From the NCBI GenBank assembly GCA_003134045.1, contig PLAH01000181.1, forward strand, positions 1 through 64,000: 64,000 bases of DNA, given 5' to 3'. The number at the start of each line of letters is the position of its first letter. The first letter of the stretch is position 1. Position numbers and translations under genes: made by a program. Shown here one piece after another: positions 36,615-44,166 of this stretch. The notes under the pieces were generated by a model. It worked only from the letters and a program-made list of their open reading frames with translations. It was not told the origin of the DNA and ran no database searches. The DNA comes from Gammaproteobacteria bacterium (GTDB lineage Bacteria > Pseudomonadota > Gammaproteobacteria > Steroidobacterales > Steroidobacteraceae).

Positions 36615-37700
36615 TCAATCCTTCGGTTCGGGCACCAGTCCAGAGCTCGTGATGTAATCGGGGCGATTAACCGAATATTCGCAGTCGAATTCACTAATGG
36701 GCGCCTTATCCGGCCGCCAGACATAGGCGGTCGCCCACGACCATGGCCTCGTGTAATAAGTGGGGTCGTCAACGGTGGTGATGACCTCGAGCGACCAGTC
36801 GCCTTGCTGTGCACCTTGGTGCATTTTGCGAATACGATGCGTGAGCTTGGCGTCGGTCGAGACCGGTGTCCCGTTGATGTCCAACCAAAGCGCCTGCTTG
36901 AAGCCACTTGTCTCGACGACCAATGTATCGGCTTCCCAATGCCCGACCGAGCGTCCCATGTAGGAGCGAACGCTACCGCTTGGTTGCATTGCTGGATCCA
37001 ATACCACCGTCCAGGCGCCGTGGTATTGATAGAACAAAAATTGGACCCACCCCTTATTTTGATGGATTACGAAGGGCAGGTTGATTTCGAGTTGCAGGGG
37101 CTGTCCCGGCGGGAGGCAGACGGCCGAGGCATTCACATACGGAGTACCTGCGTGCGCCGCGGCCACGCGCTTTGCGAGAAGTGAGCGTCCCGCAGCGTTG
37201 AGCGGCGTCTTTGCGCCGTACATATCGGTGGAACGCTCTAGCGGAAGCATATTGTATTGTCGCCAGACGCCTTCGAGATTTTTCGGATCGGGCGATGGTG
37301 ACGGCCACTTACCCGAGAGTGGCAGCAAGTCCGCCGCCAATTTGTCCCGGAAAGCGGCGATGGCCCCCTCGGGCAGCCCTCCGTCCGGCGATGGGCCAGT
37401 TCCTGGCGGTGGCCCAGCAACACCGGGGGGTGGACCGCCAACACCTGGCGGTGGGCCCGTAACCCCGGGCGGTGGGCCAACACCTGGCGGCGGGCCCGTC
37501 ATACCGGGAGGCGGGCCAATGCCCGTTGGAGGGGCAGCAACGCCTGGCGGGGCCGTGCCGCTTGCGGGGAAAGGGCCCTGTGCGTCGGCATACTGCACGG
37601 ATGCGACCACGCCAGCGATGCCTAGGGCCGTCAAGACGCCTCGGTGCAACACACTTGCGTAGGCAGAGAATTTAACGTGAGCGAACACCGGCATCCTCAT
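36615..37700 (-). CDS. Secreted protein of unnamed WxGDTLxVxT family with PPG repeat tract
   Basis: The ATG at 37700 overlaps the stop of the preceding gene (ATGA), so it is coupled. The 361-residue product has a signal peptide (LGIAGVVASVQYADAQ), then about 60 residues of repeated GPPPGV/VGPPPGM units. The conserved core is SVGHWEADTLVVETSGFKQA, then STDAKLTHRIRKM and TTVDDPTYYTRPW. The same core occurs in the adjacent 37697-38407 protein. Function unknown. Confidence 0.8.
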   Translation of the reverse strand: MRMPVFAHVKFSAYASVLHRGVLTALGIAGVVASVQYADAQGPFPASGTAPPGVAAPPTGIGPPPGMTGPPPGVGPPPGVTGPPPGVGGPPPGVAGPPPGTGPSPDGGLPEGAIAAFRDKLAADLLPLSGKWPSPSPDPKNLEGVWRQYNMLPLERSTDMYGAKTPLNAAGRSLLAKRVAAAHAGTPYVNASAVCLPPGQPLQLEINLPFVIHQNKGWVQFLFYQYHGAWTVVLDPAMQPSGSVRSYMGRSVGHWEADTLVVETSGFKQALWLDINGTPVSTDAKLTHRIRKMHQGAQQGDWSLEVITTVDDPTYYTRPWSWATAYVWRPDKAPISEFDCEYSVNRPDYITSSGLVPEPKD

Positions 37701-38407
37701 TTTGGCGGCAATGGCAGCTGTCCGGCTTTGAGCCGGTCGATGCATACATCTTCTGGAAACGGCGCGTCCGGCTGACGGTTATATTTGATAATCGCCTCCC
37801 ACGGCCGGGTAAAAGTCTGCGGATCCTCTATCGTGAGATGATCTTCAAGCGTATTGGAATCGAGCAGCCTGAATCGCTGCGTCAATTTCAATTCATCGCT
37901 GTGCGGCACGAGCGAGTCGATCAATGTTTGATCGGTGAAATCGTCCGTCTTGACGATCAGCGTGTCACCTTGCCACTGCCCTTTTGATACGCCGATGTTG
38001 ACGCCGACCAGCAGAGGTGCGGTCTCGCGATCGGTCATGTCGACTTGGTAAAAGAGCCGGTTCCACTCGAACTGGAAAGTGATCCATTCGGGCCGTTGCC
38101 AGATATGAAAGCGATCCGGCGTCAACATCAGGCGCGGAAGCCCCGGCGTTGAGCACAGTGTTTGAACGAGGTCGTAATCGTAACGTTTGGAGGCGCGCGA
38201 GCGCTTGTTGGCCTCGTAATGTTTGCGCGCCTCGGGCGTGAACGGGACAGCGCCGTCTATCGGATCCAGAATCGCGCGCGGCCGTGCGACTTGCCAAGTC
38301 CCCTCCAGATTGACTTCGGCTGATGCTGCTTGCGTCCAGGCGGAACAACAGAGAACGCCGAGGCTCGAACACACGAGCGAGGCAAAAAATGGATATAAAC
38401 GTTTCAT
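37697..38407 (-). CDS. Secreted protein of unnamed WxGDTLxVxT family
   Basis: The ATG at 38407 opens a signal peptide (FFASLVCSSLGVLCCSAWTQ), giving 236 residues. The core reads GQWQGDTLIVKTDDFTDQTL, then SDELKLTQRFRLLDSNTLED and IEDPQTFTRPWEAI. This follows the 36615 protein closely, so they are tandem paralogues. It lies 19 nt after the DUF6152 gene and overlaps the next gene by 4 nt. Confidence 0.8.
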   Translation of the reverse strand: MKRLYPFFASLVCSSLGVLCCSAWTQAASAEVNLEGTWQVARPRAILDPIDGAVPFTPEARKHYEANKRSRASKRYDYDLVQTLCSTPGLPRLMLTPDRFHIWQRPEWITFQFEWNRLFYQVDMTDRETAPLLVGVNIGVSKGQWQGDTLIVKTDDFTDQTLIDSLVPHSDELKLTQRFRLLDSNTLEDHLTIEDPQTFTRPWEAIIKYNRQPDAPFPEDVCIDRLKAGQLPLPPK

Positions 38408-38426
38408 TTCGGCGAACTCGTCAACA

Positions 38427-38855
38427 TCATGGTGGCGACGTGGAGGGCGGTGGCGACGGCGAGGCGCCAAAGGATTCTCGATCCGTGAATTTTCGCCCGT
38501 CCGGCAAGGTGAGGCCGGCCAGTGAGCCGCCGGAAGAGCCGTTGATATTCGGGTGATAGGTCACTTCTACCTTGTCGCCGGCGCGCAAGCTCTTCGGCGC
38601 CATGCCTTGGCGAAGGAAGATGTCGGGAGGCCCTGTAACCAAATTCAGCTCCTGCGACTTCCCGTTGGCCAACTTGATCACGACGACGACACTCGAGTGC
38701 GGTGCGCTCCATCGGAACTCTTTGACGGTCCCCTGCACCGTCACGCTGCGGGTCATGTCATAAGCGGCGAAGGAATGGTGGGCATCGACGGCTCCAACCC
38801 AGCTCACTCCGAGCAAGGTGATCGCCACTGCAGTGCCTCGCGTTTTTGCGCTCAA
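38427..38855 (-). CDS. Small secreted DUF6152-like protein (paralogue)
   Basis: I choose the TTG at 38855 because GGGGAGGAG precedes it and it opens a compact signal peptide (AVAITLLGVSWVGAVDAHH); an ATG at 38936 would add 27 residues. The mature protein begins HHSFAAYDMTRSVTVQGTVK and has EFRWSAPHSSVVVVIK and LRAGDKVEVTYHPN, the DUF6152 pattern also seen at 20890. The C-terminus is Ser/Pro-rich. It heads the minus-strand operon with two unnamed-family genes. Confidence 0.78.
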   Translation of the reverse strand: MSAKTRGTAVAITLLGVSWVGAVDAHHSFAAYDMTRSVTVQGTVKEFRWSAPHSSVVVVIKLANGKSQELNLVTGPPDIFLRQGMAPKSLRAGDKVEVTYHPNINGSSGGSLAGLTLPDGRKFTDRESFGASPSPPPSTSPP

Positions 38856-38966
38856 CCGACAACTCCTCCCCACATCAATCCTTGCTGTGCCTCGTGACGG
38901 GCTAATCGTCTCCCGAAACGCGCGGACCATTTGCAATCCGATCTTTGTCCGCCCGATCAGGCGCTA

Positions 38967-39965
38967 CTATGGCTTTGGGGAGTCGTCGGGACCAATGCTG
39001 AGTTCGACTTTTTCCATATTAGAGTGTGATGGGTCGCCGTCGGCGGTCTGCGACCAGGGGCTCGCTTTGAAACTGAAACGGCCGTCCTGCGTCAGCCGGT
39101 CGAACTCTCCCTCGATGAGTTCCTGCACGAGCGAAATGGCGGGGGTCGGGGGTGCATCAGCACGAGTCGCCAAGGCGAGTTGACGATTGAGTTGGACGGA
39201 GGAGATTTCCGACACAGTGAGCCGGGCCGGCTCCGCGACGTCCTTGAACACGGAGATTGGCATGATGGTCGCCCATTGCCCCCTGCAGACCAGTTGGCGG
39301 ATGGAGTCGACCGAGTCGATTTCCCAATGGACGTTGAGTGAGAGGCCGAGAATACGCAGCTGCTGCTCGACGATGCCTCTGTGCAGGCTGGTCATGAGCA
39401 GAGGAATGCGCACGATCTGGTGGATGTGCACCAGTTCGCCGTAGCCCATGTCGCGGTTTGACACCAGCGCGAAGGGCTCGCTGAGCAACGGCTGAAAGGA
39501 CAAGGCGCGGCCGCCGTCGGGATTGGTCACAATCGCCATGTCGATCACGCCGCGTTCAAGCCACTCCAGCAAAACGGGGGTGAAGGCCTCCCGGGTCCGC
39601 AGCTCAATGCCCTCCAAGGTGTGCGAGCAGGTCTCGAGCAGACCGGGCAGGAGCAAGCCGGCCAGGGTGGGCGGAGCGCCGATGGTCACTGCGGCCTTGC
39701 CGGCGAACTGGGCGCGGTTCAGTGTCTTCCGGACGCGGGCAGCCTCGGCCAGTATGCGCCGGGCCGAGGCGTAGAAGGTCGCACCGGCCGCGGTAAGCAC
39801 GACCCCTCGCGGCCGGCGCTCGAGCAACTTCACCCCCAAGTCGATCTCCAGCTCCCGCATTTGTCGGGTGAGCGCCGGCTGCGCAATGGGGATGGCGGCG
39901 GCCGCGCCAGTAAAGCTGCCGGCATCCGCAATCGCGACAAAATACTTGAGAGTGCGCAGGTTCAA
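38967..39965 (-). CDS. LysR-family transcriptional regulator
   Basis: The start is assigned to TTG 39965 (LNLRTLKYFVAIADAGSFTG), where the winged helix-turn-helix begins (PIAQPALTRQMRELEIDLGV). The 332-residue product has the usual co-inducer domain (VTIGAPPTLAGLLLPGLLE onward), plus a longer than usual C-terminal tail. It is divergent from the 40074 gene with a 108-nt gap, the classic layout for control of cluster B. The inducer is probably an aromatic acid or ring-cleavage product; inferred. Confidence 0.88.
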   Translation of the reverse strand: MNLRTLKYFVAIADAGSFTGAAAAIPIAQPALTRQMRELEIDLGVKLLERRPRGVVLTAAGATFYASARRILAEAARVRKTLNRAQFAGKAAVTIGAPPTLAGLLLPGLLETCSHTLEGIELRTREAFTPVLLEWLERGVIDMAIVTNPDGGRALSFQPLLSEPFALVSNRDMGYGELVHIHQIVRIPLLMTSLHRGIVEQQLRILGLSLNVHWEIDSVDSIRQLVCRGQWATIMPISVFKDVAEPARLTVSEISSVQLNRQLALATRADAPPTPAISLVQELIEGEFDRLTQDGRFSFKASPWSQTADGDPSHSNMEKVELSIGPDDSPKP

Positions 39966-40073
39966 GGGTGGGCTCGGATTAAGAGAGGGCGGTCGAAAGC
40001 ATACCCAAGCGATATGGGGGGGCGCAAATTTGGCATTGGCAGACGACGGCGCGGATGACGTAAGAAGCCGGGG
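39966..40073. promoter_or_regulatory. Divergent promoter between LysR gene and cluster B
   Basis: The 108-nt gap separates the LysR start from the first plus-strand gene of cluster B. LysR regulators normally bind such gaps at T-N11-A sites. I did not assign an individual operator. Confidence 0.5.
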
Positions 40074-41141
40074 ATGAATGAACATTCCATCCCCGCCGCG
40101 GCCGCGCATCGATTCATCCGCGCGGCATTCGAGAGCCAGGGATTCGACACCAGCACGGCGGACACGCTTGCTGCGCTGATGGTCGAGGCGGACCTGTACG
40201 GGTCCGACGGCCACGGGATCATTCGCCTGCCGCAGTACATCAAGCGCATTCGAGCCGGCGGCATCAACAAGGAACCGCACATACGAGTGGTCCGGGAACA
40301 CGTCTCGACCGCCCTGGTCGACGGTGACAACGGCATGGGTCATCTCGTGGTCTCCTTCGCGACGACATTGGCGATGCGCAAGGCGCGCCAGAGCGGGATG
40401 GCGTGGGTCAACACCCGGATGAGTAACCATGCCGGTCCCGCTTCCCTGTACGTGCGCCGAGTGGTTACCGAAGGGCTGATCTGCCTCTACTTCGCCGTAG
40501 GCAACGCCAATCACTTAGCGCCCTGGGGCGGGACCGAGCTGATGCTGTCGACCAACCCGATCGCAGTCGGCCTGCCGACGCGGGACGAGCCGCCCGTCAT
40601 ACTGGATATGGCCACGGCCATGGCCGCCTATGGCAAGGTGAAAGCCAAGGCCAAGCGGGGTGAGATGATGCCGCCCGGTTGGATGATCGATCGCCAGGGC
40701 CAGCCCATCCTGGATCCCGCCCGATCCGCCGAGGGCCTGTTGCTGCCGATCGGTGGCCATAAGGGCTATGGCTTGGCGCTGGTGGTGGGTTTCCTCGCAG
40801 GGACCCTGGGCGGGGCCGCGATGGGACGGCAGGTCATCGACTTCAACGCCGATCACACGAGCGTGACCAATACGGGCCAGACGGTGGCCGTCATCGACCC
40901 GGCCGCTTTCGGCGACGCGGAAGAATTTCGCAAGTCGGCGGACACGGTGGTGCGTGACATCCGCTCCAGTGAACGGTTGCCGGGCGTGGATAGAATCTGG
41001 CTCCCCGGCGAACAGAGTTTCGAGAAGCACGCCCGCTACGCCGTTGCCGGCTTTCCCCTTTCCCAGGGCCTGCTTGACGAGCTGAACGCCCTTGCCCAAG
41101 AAATCGGCATCGCGCCGCTCGCCGAGTTGGCGGCGGCATGA
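40074..41141 (+). CDS. Malate/L-lactate dehydrogenase family oxidoreductase
   Basis: The 355-residue NAD(P)-dependent 2-hydroxyacid dehydrogenase belongs to the Ldh/MDH2 (YlbC/ComC) fold, unrelated to classical malate dehydrogenase. Visible signatures are DLYGSDGHGIIRLPQYIKRI, MSNHAGPASLYVRRV (active His), STNPIAVGLPT and LLLPIGGHKGYGLALVV. It would reduce a 2-oxo acid from ring cleavage or oxidise the hydroxy acid. Its stop overlaps the next small gene by ATGA. Confidence 0.88.
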   Translation: MNEHSIPAAAAHRFIRAAFESQGFDTSTADTLAALMVEADLYGSDGHGIIRLPQYIKRIRAGGINKEPHIRVVREHVSTALVDGDNGMGHLVVSFATTLAMRKARQSGMAWVNTRMSNHAGPASLYVRRVVTEGLICLYFAVGNANHLAPWGGTELMLSTNPIAVGLPTRDEPPVILDMATAMAAYGKVKAKAKRGEMMPPGWMIDRQGQPILDPARSAEGLLLPIGGHKGYGLALVVGFLAGTLGGAAMGRQVIDFNADHTSVTNTGQTVAVIDPAAFGDAEEFRKSADTVVRDIRSSERLPGVDRIWLPGEQSFEKHARYAVAGFPLSQGLLDELNALAQEIGIAPLAELAAA

Positions 41142-41413
41142 TGGCGCGATGCAAAGAGCCGACGGTGCTCGACGCGGTCACGCCCGAGGTGACCGTAGCG
41201 CGCGGGCAGACCAGCGGTCCAGCTGCGACTATACTGCGGTGGCATGACGCATCCGAGGCCGAGCGGGTCGCGAACGGCACTCCCTTCCGCCTGCGAGCCG
41301 ATGTCTCCGTCGGCGGTGCCAAAGAGTGGCAACACGGCCGCGAAATCGGGATCCTGGGCGCGCGCGAGTTCACCAATCCCAAGACTGTCTGGACCGGACC
41401 TGCGAGGCTCTGA
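41138..41413 (+). CDS. Small protein of unknown function, coupled to dehydrogenase
   Basis: The 91-residue frame starts within the preceding gene's stop (ATGA) and ends 2 nt before the cupin gene. Composition matches its neighbours. It shows ATILRWHDASEAERVANG and GREIGILGAREFTNPKTVW, but no family I recognise. Tight coupling on both sides argues it is a real gene; the function is unknown. Confidence 0.5.
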   Translation: MMARCKEPTVLDAVTPEVTVARGQTSGPAATILRWHDASEAERVANGTPFRLRADVSVGGAKEWQHGREIGILGAREFTNPKTVWTGPARL

Positions 41414-41415
41414 TC

Positions 41416-41865
41416 ATGTCAACCACCCCCACCGCCCAAAATGTCTCCGACGAGCCTACTGAGCGGGCTATTTACGCCGTGCTCCGCCCGGAGCGGATGG
41501 CGAGTCACGACCGTGGCGGCGGCGCGCGAACTACGCCCCTGGTGGTCCCTTCGGTGGGGGAGGCGTCGTTCATCAACGGTATTACCGAGTTTGCCGGCGG
41601 AGCGGCTGTACCTTTCCACAGCCACAACTGCCCGGAGAGCGTCATGCTGCTCAGCGGCCGAGCCTGCCTGGACGTGGCGGGCACCACCCACGAGCTCGAG
41701 CCTTTCGATACGACCTATATCGCGCCCAACATCTCCCACCGGTTCCGCAACCTGTCGTCAACCGAGCCGATGAAGATCCTGTGGATCTATGCGCGGCCGG
41801 ATGCGACCCGCACGCTCACCGAGACGGGCGAGACTCGCCCTATCGCCGTCGAACACGCCTCCTAG
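41416..41865 (+). CDS. Cupin-domain protein
   Basis: The ATG at 41416 gives 149 residues. The cupin metal motif is seen in VPFHSHNCPESVMLLSG (HxH, then Glu) and the last His in NISHRFRNL. Such single-domain cupins serve as dioxygenases, isomerases or binding proteins. It sits 2 nt after the small gene and 22 nt before the VOC gene. Confidence 0.8.
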   Translation: MSTTPTAQNVSDEPTERAIYAVLRPERMASHDRGGGARTTPLVVPSVGEASFINGITEFAGGAAVPFHSHNCPESVMLLSGRACLDVAGTTHELEPFDTTYIAPNISHRFRNLSSTEPMKILWIYARPDATRTLTETGETRPIAVEHAS

Positions 41866-41887
41866 CATCGATATCGAGGACGCCATC

Positions 41888-42430
41888 ATGGGTCTGCGCT
41901 TTCTGGAACATCTATTGATCCTAACTCATGACCCCGAGGGCACGCGCGACTGGTTCGTGAACAATCTGGGCTTCCGCGAAGGCCACCATCCGGAATTCGG
42001 TTTCCCCGTCTATTGGCTGTACATCGGCGACCAGGACGTGATCCACATCGGCAACGCCCACTTCTCCGACCACCAGGATACCTATCTTGAGACGCCCAGC
42101 GATGTGGACGGAACGGACTATTCCGCGGGCGGCGCGCTTGGCTCGGGACGCATCGATCATCTTTGTCTGAATTGCGAAGCGATCGAGGAGTTCATCGAGC
42201 GTCTGACGCGTAACGGCGTTGAGTTCAACGAGCGCAAGGCGCACAACTCCAACCTCTACCAGCTGTTCATGCGCGAGCCGATCAACGGGATAAAGGTCGA
42301 ACTCAACTTCGCCTGGCATGAGGCCGTTCGCATCGGACGCGTGCCGGCTTGGACGGATATGGGGAGCAACGACAAGCCTGCCGCCGAGGTGATGACCGAC
42401 GAGGCGCCCATTTCCATTTCGAGCTTCTGA
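41888..42430 (+). CDS. VOC family protein, ring-cleavage dioxygenase-like
   Basis: The ATG at 41888 follows GAGGA, giving 180 residues. The VOC pattern runs RFLEHLLILTHDPEGTRDWF, SGRIDHLCLNCEAIEEFIER and PINGIKVELNFAWHE, with His and Glu at the metal positions. It is single-domain and could be an extradiol-type or lyase-type enzyme. It is in tandem with the fumarylpyruvate-hydrolase-like gene. Confidence 0.78.
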   Translation: MGLRFLEHLLILTHDPEGTRDWFVNNLGFREGHHPEFGFPVYWLYIGDQDVIHIGNAHFSDHQDTYLETPSDVDGTDYSAGGALGSGRIDHLCLNCEAIEEFIERLTRNGVEFNERKAHNSNLYQLFMREPINGIKVELNFAWHEAVRIGRVPAWTDMGSNDKPAAEVMTDEAPISISSF

Positions 42431-42444
42431 CAGGATTTCACCAT

Positions 42445-43173
42445 ATGCCTATAGCCACATCCGCCGCTTCCACGAAGGGGCAACTCCTTTTCGCAGCGCC
42501 TGCGCCTGTTACGATTCCCGTAACAGGCTGCTCGGCGTTGTTTCCTGTCCACCGGGTATATTGCGTGGGCCGCAACTACGAAGATCACGCCAAGGAGATG
42601 GGTTTCACCGGGCGGGAGCCGCCATTCTTTTTTATGAAGCCGGCGGATGGTCTGCTCGTGGTGGAGGAGGGTGCCGTCGGCGCCATGCCCTATCCTGCGC
42701 TGACCAAGAATCTCCATCATGAGATCGAATTGGTCGTAGCGCTCGACAAGGGCGGCCGTGACATCAAGGCGGTTGACGCCATGGCGCTGGTGTTCGGCTA
42801 TGCGGTCGGCCTGGACATGACGCGTCGTGATTTGCAGAACGACATGAAGAAGCAAGGTCGGCCGTGGGAGATCGGCAAGGCCTTCGAACACAGCGGGCCC
42901 ATCGGGCCGATCACGCCCAAGAATGAGGTCCCGGACATCGGCACTGCAGGCATCTCGCTCGCAGTCAACGGGGCCATTCGCCAGAGGGGCAGCATCTCCC
43001 AACTGATCTGGAACATTGCTGAAACGATCGAGCATCTGTCTGCGGCGTGGGAGCTCAGGCCGGGCGACTTGATCTTCACAGGGACGCCGGAAGGTGTCGG
43101 TCCGGTCACCTCGGGGGACCGGCTGGACGGGACGATCGAGGGTCTCGTCGAACTGCAGGTGCGCGTCGACTAG
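42445..43173 (+). CDS. FAH family, fumarylpyruvate-hydrolase-like
   Basis: The ATG at 42445 gives 242 residues, shorter than the other FAH proteins here. YCVGRNYEDHAKEMGFTGRE, PPFFFMKPADGL and HHEIELVVALDKGG (ExE) are the marks of the fumarylpyruvate/acylpyruvate hydrolase branch, which splits the gentisate ring-cleavage product. The C-terminus has DLIFTGTPEGVGPV. This suggests that cluster B may end in a gentisate-like route; that assignment is inference. Confidence 0.86.
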   Translation: MPIATSAASTKGQLLFAAPAPVTIPVTGCSALFPVHRVYCVGRNYEDHAKEMGFTGREPPFFFMKPADGLLVVEEGAVGAMPYPALTKNLHHEIELVVALDKGGRDIKAVDAMALVFGYAVGLDMTRRDLQNDMKKQGRPWEIGKAFEHSGPIGPITPKNEVPDIGTAGISLAVNGAIRQRGSISQLIWNIAETIEHLSAAWELRPGDLIFTGTPEGVGPVTSGDRLDGTIEGLVELQVRVD

Positions 43174-43224
43174 GACGCGCCACGCCCGCAACTTGCCTTT
43201 GCCTACTGCCTGGAGAACCGCCGA

Positions 43225-44061
43225 ATGATGGTTGTCGACGCCCAGATCCACCTCTGGGAAAATCCTGGGGCGCCGCCTGCGCATGGCGAGCGATTCACCT
43301 ATACCGAAGCCCTCGCGCGCATGGACGAGGCGGGGGTGGACATCGCCATCGATTGTCCGCCAGTCTGGGACGAGGCCTCGCTCGCCTATGCGGTCGAGGC
43401 CCATCGCGCCCACCCCGACCGTTTCCTGATTCACGGCTGGGTCGATCTGCTCGAACCGGATGCGCGTGAACGGCTGCAGGCCTGCGCCGCTGTGCCGGGT
43501 ATGATCGGCATGCGCTTCATCACCGCCTCGCCAAAGGCGCCGCCCGGCGAAACCTCCACCCTGAGCCGGATCCGTTGGCCGAGTGACGGCAGCCTGGACT
43601 GGTTCTGGCGGGCCATGGCCGACAGCGGCCTGCCGCTCGCGGTCTGTGGCGGCGCCATTCTTCCGCATGTCGAGGAGGCAGCGCGACGGCATCCCAATCT
43701 CAAGATCACCATCGATCACTTCGGCGCCGCGGCCATGGGTCCGGGCCTGACGCAATTCGCCGGACTTTTCGATCTCGCCAAGCTGCCCAACGTGGCGGTC
43801 AAGCTCACCGGCGGACCCGGCTATTTCAATGAGGACTATCCCGTCCCTTCGCTTTCGAACGAAGTGCGGCGCCTCTACGACGCATTCGGCCCCGAGCGGC
43901 TGTTCTGGGGCACCGACATTACCCGCATGAAGCTCAGCTGGCGGGAATGCATTACGGTCTACACCGAGCATATGCCCTGGCTGCCTCCCGCCGATCTGGC
44001 CCTGATCATGGGCGAGGCCTGCCTGCGCTGGCACGGGATCGCAATGCATGCACCCCAATGA
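43225..44061 (+). CDS. Amidohydrolase-family TIM-barrel protein
   Basis: The 278-residue protein begins MMVVDAQIHLWENPG. It has TIDHFGAAA, VAVKLTGGPGYF and LFWGTDITRMK, typical of the COG3618-like amidohydrolase/lactonase group that includes lactone hydrolases and decarboxylases of aromatic pathways. The first motif is QxH rather than HxH, a recognised variant of this group. It likely opens a lactone or hydrates an intermediate in cluster B. Confidence 0.83.
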   Translation: MMVVDAQIHLWENPGAPPAHGERFTYTEALARMDEAGVDIAIDCPPVWDEASLAYAVEAHRAHPDRFLIHGWVDLLEPDARERLQACAAVPGMIGMRFITASPKAPPGETSTLSRIRWPSDGSLDWFWRAMADSGLPLAVCGGAILPHVEEAARRHPNLKITIDHFGAAAMGPGLTQFAGLFDLAKLPNVAVKLTGGPGYFNEDYPVPSLSNEVRRLYDAFGPERLFWGTDITRMKLSWRECITVYTEHMPWLPPADLALIMGEACLRWHGIAMHAPQ

Positions 44062-44166
44062 GCGGGGTGGTCCTGTGAGGCATGATCAGCGTCCAGGCCG
44101 GTCCGGCGGCCAAACCCCGCGTCGTGCGGATCGCCGTCGAGTCGAGGTTCATGAGAGGACGTCGGT

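Noticed and set aside
38967-40514. A 515-residue LysR protein
   Set aside because: The extra N-terminal residues are antisense to the 40074 dehydrogenase; the DNA-binding domain begins at about 39965.
42256-44058. Long minus-strand frame of 600 codons
   Set aside because: It is antisense to three recognisable plus-strand genes and shows no family features; high GC makes such shadows common.
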